Origin: Dryas octopetala
Lineage: Eukaryota; Streptophyta; Magnoliopsida; Rosales; Rosaceae
Assembly: GCA_963921425.1 (NCBI GenBank)
Contig: OY992833.1
Span: 27,886,698 to 27,950,697, forward strand
Direction of reading: 5' to 3'
DNA length: 64,000 nt
Below the pieces are notes generated by a model. That model made no database searches. It saw only the letters and a list, made by a program, of their open reading frames with translations, and had not been told where the DNA came from. The translations under genes were made by a program, and so were the position numbers. Numbering within the stretch: position 1 is the first letter of the stretch; each line of letters opens with the position of its first letter. This document shows positions 22,326 to 35,200 of the stretch, in pieces.

Positions 22326-24070
22326 CAACAATTTTGAAACTTATATTCAACCTTTTTCTTTCAACATTTTCTTCTTATCTTTCCCTCTTGGGGCATATCA
22401 TCATTGTAAACATTGGACCTTATAGTTCAATACTCAGGATATTTGTAATGGAATTGATAGATCCTTTATTGAGAAGTATTTAGCTTAACGCACCTCTCTT
22501 GTAATGTACTTTGCGTTTAGCCCAACACGCGCAAGTTTTGTTTAAAATAAAAAACTTAAAGCCCGAACCAAGTCTACCCTTTGGGCCGCGGGCCAAGCTC
22601 ACATTTTCCATAGTTGGATTGAACATTGAGGTGGGCTTTTCTCTGTTCAGTATTCCAGTTGTACGATTTCTTTGTAGTTTTGCATCAAAGGAAGAAACAA
22701 TGAGCTTTATTACTAGTTTATCCTTAAGTCAAACAATTTTCCATTGAAATCAAGGGTCAAAAGAGACAATTCGCTAGCTTCCCACGAAAAAGTTGACAGC
22801 AAATTAGTGGTTACAGTGCACTTTATTTTGTACAGAATTCCCTCTCCTCCCACCCTCTTTTACCAATTGCTTTTGCTTTCGTCATAATTACACCTTGTCC
22901 TCCACCACCATGAATTGAAACTCAATATGAATAATGAATGTTGGTGTCCATCAATCCCAAATAACACAATTTTCTCAGAACCCTTCTTCAGTTCTTCCCC
23001 ACATCAAGAAACAGGAGCTTCACCACACAAGAATGGCAGTTTGCTTCGTACCCTCTGTAAGTGAACCAATTACAATTCCTCTTCAGTTCCTTACTGTTCG
23101 TTTTCATTGATAGGGAGGAAAAATAGACAAGTTTCTGCTTCATATGTATTCTGTATGGCTGGATTCTTTTGATTTGCAAGTAACATTCTCTGGGTTTTTG
23201 GATTTATGAGAGGAAGAAGATGAATTTCCTTCACAATGGTTGGTAATGGCTTCCTAGCTCAATGTTAATCAACTTTTATGCCATTTTCTTTTCGGTTTTC
23301 TTGTTCCCTATTTTGAAGCTCATGCATTCGTACATCTGAGTGTGAGTTAAACTATCTTGAAATATATGGTCATGTCTTAATTTCAAAAAGGTAAAATAGA
23401 CAAAATGGGAGAAGTGCACACCAAAACCAAAACACATTTTCACTCCAATTATATTAAGTTTGGTTACATCAGAAATCAAGGGGGTAAATCAAACCAAAGA
23501 AGAAAAAAAATAAACTTATTCTATACCCTTTGCACACCAAAAAACTAGGAATCCATTTGAACTGGTTAATCCTTTTTTTGTTCTTTTTCTTTTTTCTTCT
23601 CTCTCTTCTCTTCTCTGTTTTCTTTTCTTCATATACTCTAGCTGGAGATATAGGCAAGTTGCCGATGTATACTTACAGTCTTACAATCTGAAGGACTAGT
23701 AATATAGTAGGTTCTGTACAACTGATCAATCAAGGCCAAAAAATGGAACACCCAAAAACATATCGCATGAGAAGACAAACTAAAGAATGACACACCAAGC
23801 ACACAGGATGTGAGTACCAAGTAGGAACTCCGAGGGTGGTAACTCTGATTATGGTAAAAAGAATGCAGAAAACTTTGTTAGATGCATTTGGAAATGCTAG
23901 AATGCACCATAGCATTCTAGATCTGGGTTTGGGGAAGCAGATATTAACCTGCCTTTTTGTAAAATTTCAGGCTGGAATGGCTGCAATCCTTAGAGAAAAG
24001 GGAATTCAAAACTCAATAGGCAACTAAGCCATGTAAAATTTCTATATATGAGGTGGATCAAAAAGGTCGG
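22326..24070. other. Convergent spacer between UTR3 and the MYB gene
   Basis: Both flanking genes end towards this region, so it holds their 3' untranslated sequences. Nothing else is recognised. A CT-rich tract lies at about 23580-23630. Confidence 0.5.
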
Positions 24071-27000
24071 CTATAGACTTTGGAGGAGGGCTCGTTTGCA
24101 GGGAGGTGGTTGTGAAGGATTGATGATTGGGTTGGGGCAAGGGGACTCCCCTCCAAGCGTTTTGAGCAAGAAGTTCCTCTCCTGAAAAATCCAACAATCC
24201 AACCGCTCAGTTGAAGGGTATAATTTCATGCACTCATACTATATGCACTTATGCTACATATACTAACCATTACCTAATTAATTTACTGAGTACATGACCC
24301 TAACATTGAAATTGACTGTATGACCAAAAAAGTAATAGCATAGGCAACATAAAAGTATAGAAGTTACCTAAAAGATACAGACACCCTTAGATTTTATGAG
24401 GAAAATGAGAATTAATTAAAACTAATAGCTTCTCATTTGATAGAGTTGAACTCCTAAGGGAACTTACACTTTCAGAAAATTTTGGGCTGGGAATTCCTGC
24501 TGCCAAGGACCTGAACAATGGGGTTACTTGAATGGGGGAACTGAACTCTGTACTTGACGATGCAGAAACAACTGCATTATTGTTTGTTCCTTCATCACCA
24601 GATGGAAATATCTCTGCAGCATTAAAATTATATATGATATCAGCAAATTTAATTAAGTAGAAAACTGTGATAAATAATTAAAAAGTAAAATTGTTATCAG
24701 CCTTTATATCTTAAACAATTATGCATTACCTTGCTTTCTGGTTCCACTGGAAATAATTTCTATCTCACATTCACCAACACCATTTTGCCCTCCAATATGA
24801 ACTGACTGTGACCCAGGTTGAATCTCCTGATTTAGTGTACCTATTTCAGCTTCGTTTTGTTCCACTTTATAACATTCTGTTTGGGACAGGAGAGTTGACC
24901 CTGTACTGTATTCAGAGCTTCCTGGAGACTCATCATATAGATCTGGTTGCCTACAATTTGTTTTGCATCAATTAGATGATGTATTATGATTTGAGCCTGC
25001 TCATATCAGAATAGTAGTCTACGTCATTTTTCTTACCGCCAAGATGGTCGACTTCCCTCATTGGAACTCCTTAAGTCCTCTAACAAATATTTAAGATCTT
25101 CGAGTTGAAAATCAAAATCACCAATTCCACAGCTGAGGATGTCACTTTCTTTGCTTTGATTCAAGAAATCTTGAAGAACCTGAATATTGCATTTCATATA
25201 TGTTAGAGGGTATGCAGCATTTTAAATTTGTTATTTTAAAGAGGATATGGAGGGAATTCACGTACTATGGGCACCTCATCTTTCATGCTATGTTTGCAGC
25301 ACACATGTGAGAAATAATAGAACTAGCCCAAAAATTTCTTGAATAATTATAGTTAGGTCAGGCAAGCAAGATATCTAAAAGTGAAGAATTAACATTCAAC
25401 CCCTGATAACTGCATTACTCTCTGTTGGAATGGTCTCGACTATATTAGGAGGGAATGGATGGCATTTGTTTGATTGGTGTTAGGCATTGTACTCATTTGG
25501 TCGGTCTCTATATATTTGAATCATATATATGTTTACTTGTTTCTACCATTTTCAGAAACCAAACCAAGCAATTAGATGTTGATAGCTGAATCCACAAAAA
25601 ATATGTAATTATTTCTCACCTTCCAAGCATTTTCAAGACTCTGGTCTGTGTTCTCTGTGTTAACTTTTAGTGCCAATGAGCTGAGCAACTCTGCTTGTTG
25701 CATCAAAATAGCTATCTTTGGATCATCTTTCTTGAGAAATGATCCTTGAAACTTGTTATTTTCTGATGTTGATAAATGAAAGTAAGAGAGATATTAGGTT
25801 CTCCTGAAGTTTTATGGAAGAAATATTGAATTTTCAAATAAATATGCCAACATTCTGTTGGTTAAATAGAAAAATTATGCTTATGTTCTCACACATTTTC
25901 CTGCAATATGCTTCTCAGTCATTGTAACAGCAATCTGTTTAAGTGCCAAACAAAAGAAGTTTTAATTTAAGGTGATTTACCATTCCTCGGGACTGCCTTG
26001 GTGCTATTGACATGATGCTGGTGTGGCTGGTTTTCTACGTTGTGGAAATTCTGAATCAACACAGTAAATGGAGATCTTAGCTGCTGATTCATCTTTCCAC
26101 ATTGCTCATGCAGTCTGTCCCCAGAGTTGCAATTTTCTGAGATACTAGGGATGTGGGACCTCCTGTGTTGCACGAAGAATAAGTTCTACTCCATTAAGTA
26201 ATAATCTTATCAACATGTTTGTATAAAGATGAAATTTCTACTCTACCTCATCTTCTTAATAGGTGATGTTTCTGATGTTCCATCTGTGCTGAAGCCATTT
26301 CGGATTATGACCCTTTTGTCATTTGAATTGATGTATGAAGTGGCATTCTCTTTAGCTAAGGCTTCATACTTTGCTCTCTTCTTGCACAAGGTGGAAAACC
26401 GGTTTTTCACAGCATTGTCAGTTCTGCATATGTAGCAAAATTTTTAATATTAAGCACTTCATTACAGAGAGCTGTATGATTTCAGAAAGGGAGGGAGGGG
26501 GGGGGGGGTGGGGGGGGGTGGGTAGAGAGAGCTTATATACCTTCCTGAAACCACCTTTGCTATTTCTGTCCATCTGTTACCAAAAATCTTCTGAGCCTGC
26601 AGATCAGATCACCTTGAGTTATTAGGTTGATACCACATCCAAAGAGATGAGGGTAACATCATGTTAATCTGTTGATGTTGAATAAAATGTGGTTGGTTTT
26701 TCTGTTGAACTTTAGGTAGACAGACTATGCAATCAATAGGTCTGCCCTACTTAGTTTTATTATCTAATAATATCCAAGTCATATTAAAAGAAGGTAATTC
26801 AAGCTTATCCTGCATCAAGGTTTGAAGAAATTTTTTCATTAAACTAACCTTGTACATATATCACCATTTAAGAATGCATAAACAGGACGAGTTTCAGAAA
26901 TTTGCAATGCACATGTGACGTGTATAGAGCATCATTTACCTCACATAAGAGCATGTCTTCTTCTGGTGACCACCCTCCCTTCTTGAAGTCAGAATTCAAG

Positions 27001-27580
27001 TATGTGTACCATCTGTAACATTATTGTCAACAAAAAACAAACTAGTAGTCAAAACTAGAGCTCAATAATTGCGTGGAAAAAAACAGAGGATCGCTTAACA
27101 AAAGTTGAATTCTACATTAATATTGGGTGTTTTGAAATACCTTCTCCTGCACTGTCTCGTTGTTTTATCCTTGAATTTAGACGCAATGATAGCCCAACTG
27201 CATACAAAAAGATTACAAAACAAAGACCTCAATTAATTATTCCACAAGAAAATGATTCAGCACCAAACGGTAAGTAATCAATTGAATAAATGTTGAGTAA
27301 AACCACAGAAACTCATACTTGTCGGTTCCATGAATGCTAATTTGGTCACGAAGTGTGTCATCCTCCTGCAACTCACAGAAACCAAACCCATGTCAGAAAA
27401 CCAAGAAACATGGTTGGGGGGGTATTGGATAAAATCATAAAACTAAAACTGGGAGAACCCAATTGAAGGAGAAGTGAAATGAAGGACCTGTTGAGTCCAG
27501 GTAACTATGTGGCGCTCCTTCTTCTGGGAATTATTGGAATATTCATTGGCATGAAGCTTCTTCTTAGACTCCTGCGGCAT
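24071..27580 (-). CDS. MYB88: R2R3-MYB transcription factor, FOUR LIPS/MYB88 type
   Basis: Twelve minus-strand exons (27488-27580, 27319-27365, 27141-27197, 26940-27012, 26541-26596, 26247-26423, 25981-26162, 25620-25762, 25037-25179, 24730-24950, 24468-24613, 24071-24181) give 482 residues in frame. R2 (about residues 22-74) reads ERHIVTWTQQEDDTLRDQ, then NWAIIASKFKDKTTRQCRRR. R3 (about 75-125) reads GGWSPEEDMLLCEAQKIFG, then RTDNAVKNRF. The unusual R2 residues, the many exons and the C-terminal SERNFLLKTLG motif mark the FLP/MYB88 clade rather than ordinary R2R3-MYBs. Arabidopsis FLP and MYB88 limit divisions of guard mother cells by repressing cell-cycle genes; apple homologues are linked to drought and cold responses. 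FLP and MYB88 cannot be separated from this sequence alone. The gene appears intact. Confidence 0.93.
26487..26523 (+). repeat. Poly-G tract in a MYB intron
   Basis: Nearly uninterrupted G runs (GGGAGGGAGGGG and longer) on the plus strand. In the MYB88 pre-mRNA this is a C-rich tract starting about 16 nt after the exon 5 donor (exon ends at 26541). The G-rich strand has the spacing needed for a G-quadruplex and the C-rich strand for an i-motif. Confidence 0.8.
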
Positions 27581-29177
27581 TGGGTTTTTTTTATTTGACC
27601 TCTCAGCCTCTCTCACTCAGTCACTCAGTCACTCAGTCTCTGAGTCTCTTTCTTGGACGCTCCCTCCCTTTATCAAAACCAAGTTGCATACTACTAAAGC
27701 CAAAGTCTTTTTGAGCTATATAATAAAATTGGCAAACCCCAAAAGAAACCCTTCCCTTCTCTCTCTCTTTTTACCAATCTTTACAGGTACTGTTGGGTTC
27801 AAACGGAACCATAAGCATGACTCTCAAAAGCTAGTTCTATATGGTATATTGGTATCTAATCTTTATCCCCCCTCCCCCAATACACCACTCTATACCACAC
27901 CGGATTGACTGCCTCGGATTCTAACTTTTCAACCACCTTTGGAGTTTGGAGTACTTATTCTTTCCAGTTCACTTCACTATATATCCCCTGAATTCAAGCA
28001 CACAAGAATGAAAAAAGGGAAAAGACATTAGACAGGAATGAGAAATATTGAATACTCCATTGCCAATATATATGTGTACAGAGCATATACTAATTAAAAC
28101 AGGTAAGATTAGATCTGGGTATTTGTATTTGTTTCAACTTACAGAGGTTTAGGCTGAAAACTACGATCGGGGTTCTGAGAGTTGGGGTGGGACTGAACTG
28201 AACAGAGAGATGTAGAAGAAAGCGTAATAAGCTGAACTTTTTGAAACTCTGTCTGTCTCTGTCTCTGTCTCTCTCTCTTACAAGGAGTCAAGGACTGCAA
28301 GTCTGGAATAATATGTATTTTGTTTTTTTATATTATGAAGTAGTAAATAGAAGACACCAACGGATTGTTGCTTTAGTTTTTTAGTGCGCGGGTATGAGGG
28401 CAAGTTTGAAAAATAACGCTGAATTCCATGAGATAACATTAATGGATGGATTCGACCAAAAAAAAACATTAATGGATGGATGATGGTGGAGTAGACTAAG
28501 CCCAGAGGGCCACACACACACTATTTATATGTATATAAAATATATTTTTTTAATATTAGGAAGGAAAGGAAATGATATCATTGGCAGTCGCATTCGCACA
28601 TGCATCATGTATTTGTTGTATATATATGGTATTATTGATGCCTTTGATTTGATATTTTGGTGGGTTCAAATTTTTGAATGTGTTTGTGGGTTTAAAGGGG
28701 ACGTGACCATCTTCGTGACCTAACCATTCACTCATTCACAATGTATCGAGCCTAGGCTGCCTAGCTTGCTAATATTAATTTCCATTTCAATTCAATGCCT
28801 GTTTTGGTTGCTTAATTATTTTCATCACAATCTTGCTCATCTTTTACTTGCCTTTCTTCCTACGCGTCTATCACACGCGTCTCCGCAACCTTCTGTTCTC
28901 ATTGGTCCCGTTCCACCACGTGCATCTTAACACCCAAACTCAATTTGGAATTTGGATAACCTTTCATGTATATATGGTGGTCTGCCAGCTTCCTCTGGTT
29001 TTCACTTTCACATTCCTATTAAGCACGAATCCGTTTTTGAAAATTGAAAATTCAATTTCTTTTTGTTTCCATGTCATTAATTCATCTTGTATTCATGTGG
29101 AAGGTGTTGCTAGCTCACTGTCTTACTGTCATGTCATTCTTTCACTGTTGTACGTCTAGTATCTGTATGTATGCATG
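27581..29177. promoter_or_regulatory. 5' leader and promoter region of the MYB88-type gene
   Basis: Immediately upstream of the ATG the minus strand has GACTGAGT-type tandem repeats (about 27617-27640). A possible leader-intron donor (CTGTAAGTTGAAAC) lies near 28140 on the minus strand. A CT repeat is present at about 28243-28280. A G-box (CCACGTGC) occurs near 28916. Transcription start is not known. Confidence 0.4.
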
Positions 29178-29182
29178 CATAT

Positions 29183-29306
29183 TGATAGAATTAGAACATT
29201 CAATCCAAAATCAATTGACAATGGGTGGAGAGGCCCAAGACTTATAAGCACATATGCTAAGCCTTAGTTTTCCGATGCGGGACATTATTCCACATTACTC
29301 TCAACA
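29183..29306 (-). repeat. 3' LTR of the TRIM element
   Basis: 124 bp, about 93% identical by eye to the other LTR. Orientation is set by the primer-binding site beside the right-hand copy. Confidence 0.93.
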
Positions 29307-29422
29307 CGCCCCCGCACGTGTGGCGAGATTTTGAGCCTTACACGTGAACAAATTGTATTGGGTGACGTGGGAGCACGTGTGGCCGTTGGGCCTTACACAC
29401 GAATAACCAAGCTCTGATACCA

Positions 29423-29546
29423 TGATAGAATTAGAGCATCCAACCCAAAACCAATTGGCAATGGGTGGAGAGGCCCAAGACTTATAAGCACATATGCTAA
29501 GCCTTAGTTTTTCGATGCGGGACATTATTCCACATTACTCTCAACA
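29423..29546 (-). repeat. 5' LTR of the TRIM element
   Basis: 124 bp. The primer-binding site (plus strand GCTCTGATACCA at 29411-29422) abuts it with no gap. Confidence 0.93.
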
Positions 29547-29551
29547 CATAT

Positions 29552-31018
29552 ATCATATATGCTTCGTCAATTTTCGAAATATAATTAGCTTAGGCCTTTT
29601 TCGGTAACTATTAGAATTCATATATATTAAAGGAGCTAATTGATTATATTTTTAGGTCTTTAACTCTTTATTAATTTGTTATATTTTCTATATACGTATT
29701 AGAACAAATGTTTTTGTCTTATTTGTTAATAACCAATTAGTATAGTAGATGGGTTCAGTTTCCTCTTTATAGGAGGATGTAGTTCAAATTTCATGAACTA
29801 TTTGCCTAATTTTGCTAGTTAATACAAATTATAAAAACAGTAATATTGACATAATCGATCAATTGATCAAGAAAATTAAACAAACCTACACAATGAGTAC
29901 TCTTGATCTTCAATATATTATTTGTAATTGATATTGATTAATAATGAGACATAGTATTAATCTATCAAAGTAATATAACAAGTGTTATCATTGCAATTAT
30001 CAAACAGCAAAATTGAATTTATAAAAGCATAAAATTTTATATACACCCTATATATTTGTAAAACTGGGGTAGCTAGCATCTCCACAAGGCCACAAAGTCA
30101 AAAAGAAAAATCAGGAAGGGGTCTTGATCAAAGCCAAAGGGCCAGCATGTTGAATGGTGATGTATCATTTTATATACTCCATGAATAACGACAACCATAA
30201 ATCGTCAACAGTAATTCAAAATTGTTCACTATTAAATTTAATGTACACGTACAATAAGATATATATATATATATAGGAGAGAAAAACGTAACCCCACATT
30301 TCTCTGAGCGAAGTGACACAAACCTAATTTTAAGTTTGAAGTTGATTCATTTAGATTGAAAAATCCACGTGTGGGCCTCGAACTAGCCGGCTGGTCTGTT
30401 TATACTAAACCAAAACTTTCATATACCTCGATCGCTTCCAGTACTTTGACTGAGAATTTCTTATTAATTATTATAATATATATGAGATAATTAATTAGGA
30501 TCACTTCACTTCTTCATATATAGTCTAAACTTACTCTTCAAGCAATAAAAAGATTTAAACTTGTAAAACTTGCCACGCGTGCACGTTTGGCATCCGCCAC
30601 GTGGCCCAATGGAAAAGGGAGGCGAGTGATCGGTCCCTGTGTAACTTTCTGAATGTTCAATTAGTGGAGCCCTCCAAATGGGAAAAAACCAGAAATGGGC
30701 ATCTGATTCTCATATATTGGTGTCTTTGGATCTTGACAGCGAAATCTCCCGCCAAAAAGAAGCTATATATAGATTCAAGCAAGAAAGCTCACGTTGTGTA
30801 CTTACTGTTTGTAAAAGATGATGGATGCAATCAGAGGCCATAGATGATGAAAATGTAAATGTAATGCGAATATAGTAATAAAGTATAATAAACCTATTTA
30901 TATATATATGCTTTTTGGAGATGGAATCTAATTATCCAAACAATGTTCGTGGAAAAAGGGAAATAGTATTGCTACTAACAAGTACTATATAGCCTACTAG
31001 CTAGCTAGCTAGCTAGAG

Positions 31019-31053
<35 letters not shown>

Positions 31054-31704
31054 AGCTAGCGATTGTGGTTGTGGGGTGAGGGTCGGTGATATTTGTCCCA
31101 CAAACACCCATCAAAAGCCAAGACCAGGAAAAAAAAAAAAAAAAAAAGATCGACCCTCATGTGAAAGTGGAACCCTATGCAAAGCTAGCTTTTAAAAGTA
31201 GTTTCAAAAAACACATACATGAGTAAATGACCATGCATGTATGAAGCCTTAATATTAAAAAGAAAACTTCCTCCTACCCTCCTCGATCTTGTTCCACCCA
31301 TTATGCCTTAATTTTGTCATTTTGGGTTTGATCGATCGGTTGAAAGTGAAACCTTCATTTTAATTTAGTAATATCTTTTCTTGTCCTGTATGCCTCGACC
31401 ATGTGTTTGGCTAATCACTTTTAATTATGTGTTAACGCTAGCTAGCTATTACACTAGCTATTACGAAGATGAAGATACAATTGTCGTTTTAAAGCGTGTG
31501 ATTGTCATCTTTGACAAATGTCACGCGGTATTATCAGAACTTAGATATCCACTTGGTCCCACTCCATCGGATATAAATTAATTAAAAATTAACAAAGTTT
31601 AATCCATACATATATAATTCATGCATAACTGTAGGTTAATGTCAGTTCTTATATATATATATGGTAACTTTAATTATGCTGCATATTGATCGATTTTCGA
31701 AAGG
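29552..31704. other. Intergenic, nothing recognised
   Basis: AT-rich, with TA microsatellites at about 30262-30276 and 31023-31051 and poly-A at about 31130-31147. Short open frames (for example around 30601-30843) show no family resemblance. Confidence 0.5.
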
Positions 31705-31709
31705 GTAAT

Positions 31710-32235
31710 TGATGTAAAACAAATGGCAGAACGGTTCATGCAACAACTCGACCGCCAGAAGCCCAAGAAAAGAAACAAGCTTCAGCTGGCCCAGTGTCAG
31801 AAATGGACCCATGACATACCGATTCGAAGGGAATGACGAAACAAATTCAAATCATAGCCATAGGCGATGAATGAGGGCCTATTTTGGCCAAATTCCTTCG
31901 TTTAGGGCTTCAAATAAAGAATTTAGTGTTTTTGAATAAGTTTCCTAAATTGCACTTTATTTCCATTTTTATTTCTGTTTTGAATTTCGAACGTCTAGGG
32001 TTCTTAACGTATTTAAACAACCTTTTGGCTGTTTGTAAGATTCAGTTTTTATTATTTTCAATCAGAAAATCTTGAGATTTCTCTGGTGGATATCAGATTC
32101 TTTCTTAGGGATTAACGCTGATTTTTCCTAATATATTTTAATTGCGTGTTACGCTGCGTCAAGATTCCAGATTCTTTCTTAGGGATTAACGCTGGTTTTC
32201 CCTAATATATTTTAATTGCGTGTTACACTCCATCA
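31710..32235. mobile_element. Solo LTR of an LTR retrotransposon
   Basis: A 526-bp block begins TGATGTAAAA and ends CACTCCATCA, so it has TG...CA ends with a 5-bp terminal inversion (TGATG/CATCA). It is flanked on both sides by the identical 5 bp GTAAT (31705-31709 and 32236-32240). No second LTR, primer-binding site or coding region lies nearby, which is what unequal recombination between two LTRs leaves behind. A TATA-like TATTTAAA lies near 32010. A 74-bp tandem duplication lies in its last 142 bp. Orientation is probably plus, from the TATA position. Confidence 0.8.
32094..32235. repeat. 74-bp tandem duplication inside the solo LTR
   Basis: CAGATTCTTTCTTAGGGATT starts at 32094 and again at 32168, with the following sequence repeated and only a few changes (for example GCTGATTTTTCC against GCTGGTTTTCCC). 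Confidence 0.9.
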
Positions 32236-32240
32236 GTAAT

Positions 32241-35200
32241 TAGTACAGTAACCTTTTTAAACCATTGATCAGGATTTGAGGGCTTGTAACTCCCGTACAT
32301 GGTAAGAGTACTTCGAACCTACTCCTACTTTAGCCATTAATCGCAAATATAAAACCAGTAGGGAATGCATTGGTACACCACACTATGATCTACAAACTGC
32401 ATATTGATTTGAAAATCATAACAAATTTGGCCATGGGGTATCCATATACATATTAGTCAAGATTTCAAACATTTACGGGTCCCTCACAAACGAATGTACA
32501 TCAATATATACTATGGTCAACCTAACGGACTTTAATTCGAAGAAATTAATTAATTCAAATTAATTTGACAACTTAGTCTAATGCATTTCCCCACATCCAT
32601 AATGAAACAAATAAACAAATATCATTCAAAACACATGAAGAATAAAGGCATAATTTGCAATGACCTGTAAAAAACCACATCTCTCCTTTTTCTGAAAAAA
32701 AAAAAAAAAAAAAAGTCTCACCACCTCTTATATATCCAGTCATCAATATGCCCTAATATTCAAATTAAATGAAATAATTGATATTATATTGCTCTTTATT
32801 CATAAAGCTGAAATTCATAATTTATGGCGATCACTTGATCAAAAGTGGGAAAAAAAACTTACTTATTATATATTATCTGCATATATCTCTTTTGTTATGG
32901 GTTAAATCACATAATAAGAGAGATATAATAAATATATACACTATTTATATAGAATTTTTACTAAAAGGTTACGAGAGCCAAGTCATAAAACCCATGAGTC
33001 CATGACCATGAGAGGGTGAGCACAACGTTAATTATCATGATCTAAAGTACTCTAAACTGATCACCTAAACCATGCAATTATACTGACTCCACTAAGGAGG
33101 GTTAGGGGACTTAATTAGGCACTAACTAACCTTAATAAAATCCAAAACTAATTAAACATATATATTGCTAGGTATAATGTTGTCTCTGCAGTGGAGCTTA
33201 ATTAGGTAGGGAAGATAGAGGCCCAAGTTCCCAAAGAGATTGATATTTGATGACATGGGGTGGGCCACTATGGCTTATAGCCTTTCTTTTTTTTTTTTTT
33301 TGTGGCCAATTAAGGGCTTATAGCCTTATAAATATATACATATGCCATGATATATATGATTCTTTTCATAAACCACTCATCATAAGAATTAAGTCAAACC
33401 AGTCACCAATTACTTGTCAAGCCGCGGCCTCCCAATCAATTATACCGCGCCGAGTGTCCCCGCTCTCCCTCCCTTGCTTTATTTCTCAAAGTAAAAATAG
33501 AAAATAAAACACATGGGCCTATTTTAGGGCTCCCATTCTCAACAAAAGGCAATTGGTGAATCATGAGCTTATACTAAATATTCAATGACCTTATCATAAC
33601 TTACTTTCGCTTTGGTCTAATCCTAATAGAATGCTATGCTTAGATATTCTAACTTTAACTTCTTATGCTTTTCATTTGATTTTATTTTTGCTTATTAATA
33701 CTTTTGATTGAATTAGAGAATACCCATATATATGTACAATTTTTTATGTTATCCATCATATCTTCTTATATGTGATTTGTTATCAAATCATTTTTTATTA
33801 ATTACAAGGAGGTTTGAATCTAAAATCTTCATATATGAACTTTCCAACACAAAGCAAAGAAAAAAAAAACGTTTATAAACTTTGCAACGGATTAAACCAA
33901 ACCGTGTGTAGTTGCATTCTTTGTTTTGTTCAACCACGTTAATTTCTTCTTGATTATGTTCAAGTACATCTCCTAGTTCTTCTTTTACCCTTTACGGGGT
34001 GAAAAAGTTTTATTTTGATTAAACAATTTTAAATACATTCTCAGTTTCTCACCATAAAAAAAAGGATCCATAATCAATCCTTTTAGTCTCCATTTTCGAA
34101 GAACAAAAAAGAAACGACAAGCAAAGAAAAAGAGGGAAGAAAAGATTTTTTTAAAGTTTGAAAATTACTAAAAGAGAAAGAAAAAAATTTGTCTAGAACA
34201 GCTTAAGTTTACAATATTCAGGATTCAAAGTAGTATATAATCAAATACTAATTAGGATACACAATTAATGTATAGTTTTAATTCTATTTAAACATGTTTT
34301 ATGCCCCTCATCGTGAGTAAAGTCGTGTGCATTCAAACAATGCGTTTCCCTTTGTCACTTGGTCTGAGTGTTTTTCGGAAAGTAATTTGTCTAAAACAAC
34401 TTTATTGGCCAATTAGCTGCATATGCCTTTCCAATAGAATGCATGCACGTACCCTGCAGTTTAATCTTTTGCTAAGTACATATATTTCGTCTTGTTGTTT
34501 GTGTGGTGTTTTATTATAGTCCAATCTTTTCTCTCTAGAGGGCCCAATTTGGGAACTGCTTAGCGCTCCCTTATTGTCATCTTTTCACTAAATCAAGCTA
34601 CACTTATAAAAAAGAGGACAAGAAGGTCGAAAAAGAAGGCTGAAAAAGAGAGGATCATTTACCCTACATGCAAGTAAAGTTTGATGTTGAACACTTAATC
34701 AACAAAAGCATAAGAAAGAGTACAAAACAACTTTTCACATTTTATCTTAATATTCTTTAAATTCCTATTATTCTTGAAAAATATTTTCACTTTCTCTTTG
34801 GTAATGAGTACTAGCCGCGGATTTAACATAGAGTTTTGAATGTATCAAGATATCTCTTAAATTCTATTTTAACAATTTTGTCGAATCTACACAAAAATTC
34901 ACCTAATTAATAATATATATTCTGAACATAACAACATAACAATCTATATTATTTAGTAAGAGGACATTTCTATATATTTTAGAAGTTGCTATTTCAGATT
35001 AGATGAGTAAAGCAACCTGTTTGATATATCATTTTATCACTCTGCCACAATATATGAGCCATGGATTTAATTGTAACCAATTTTTAAGCCTTTTTTTTTT
35101 TTTATCTCTTTTAGTTGAAATGACAAAGGTTGATGTTATTCAAGTCCATTTTATTTCATGGGTGGCAAAATATTCCTTGACTGATCCCATGTAAAAGAAA

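Larger units (their letters stand above)
29183..29546 (-). mobile_element. Complete TRIM element (terminal-repeat retrotransposon in miniature)
   Basis: Two 124-bp direct repeats (29183-29306 and 29423-29546) flank a 116-bp centre. Read on the minus strand each repeat starts TGTTGAGAG and ends TCTATCA, giving TG...CA ends. Directly next to the first repeat is TGGTATCAGAGC, a primer-binding site matching the 3' end of initiator tRNA-Met. Directly before the second is the purine-rich GTGCGGGGGCG. A perfect 5-bp target duplication (CATAT, 29178-29182 and 29547-29551) surrounds it. No protein is encoded, so movement would need enzymes supplied by another retrotransposon. The two LTRs differ at about eight positions, so the insertion is not brand new. 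Confidence 0.95.

Noticed and set aside
29301..29525. 74-codon minus-strand frame
   Set aside because: It lies wholly inside the TRIM element and crosses its LTR and primer-binding site; TRIMs encode no protein.
29183..29546. Cassandra element (TRIM with 5S rRNA in its LTRs)
   Set aside because: The 124-bp LTRs are shorter than Cassandra LTRs and contain no 5S internal promoter sequence that I can see.
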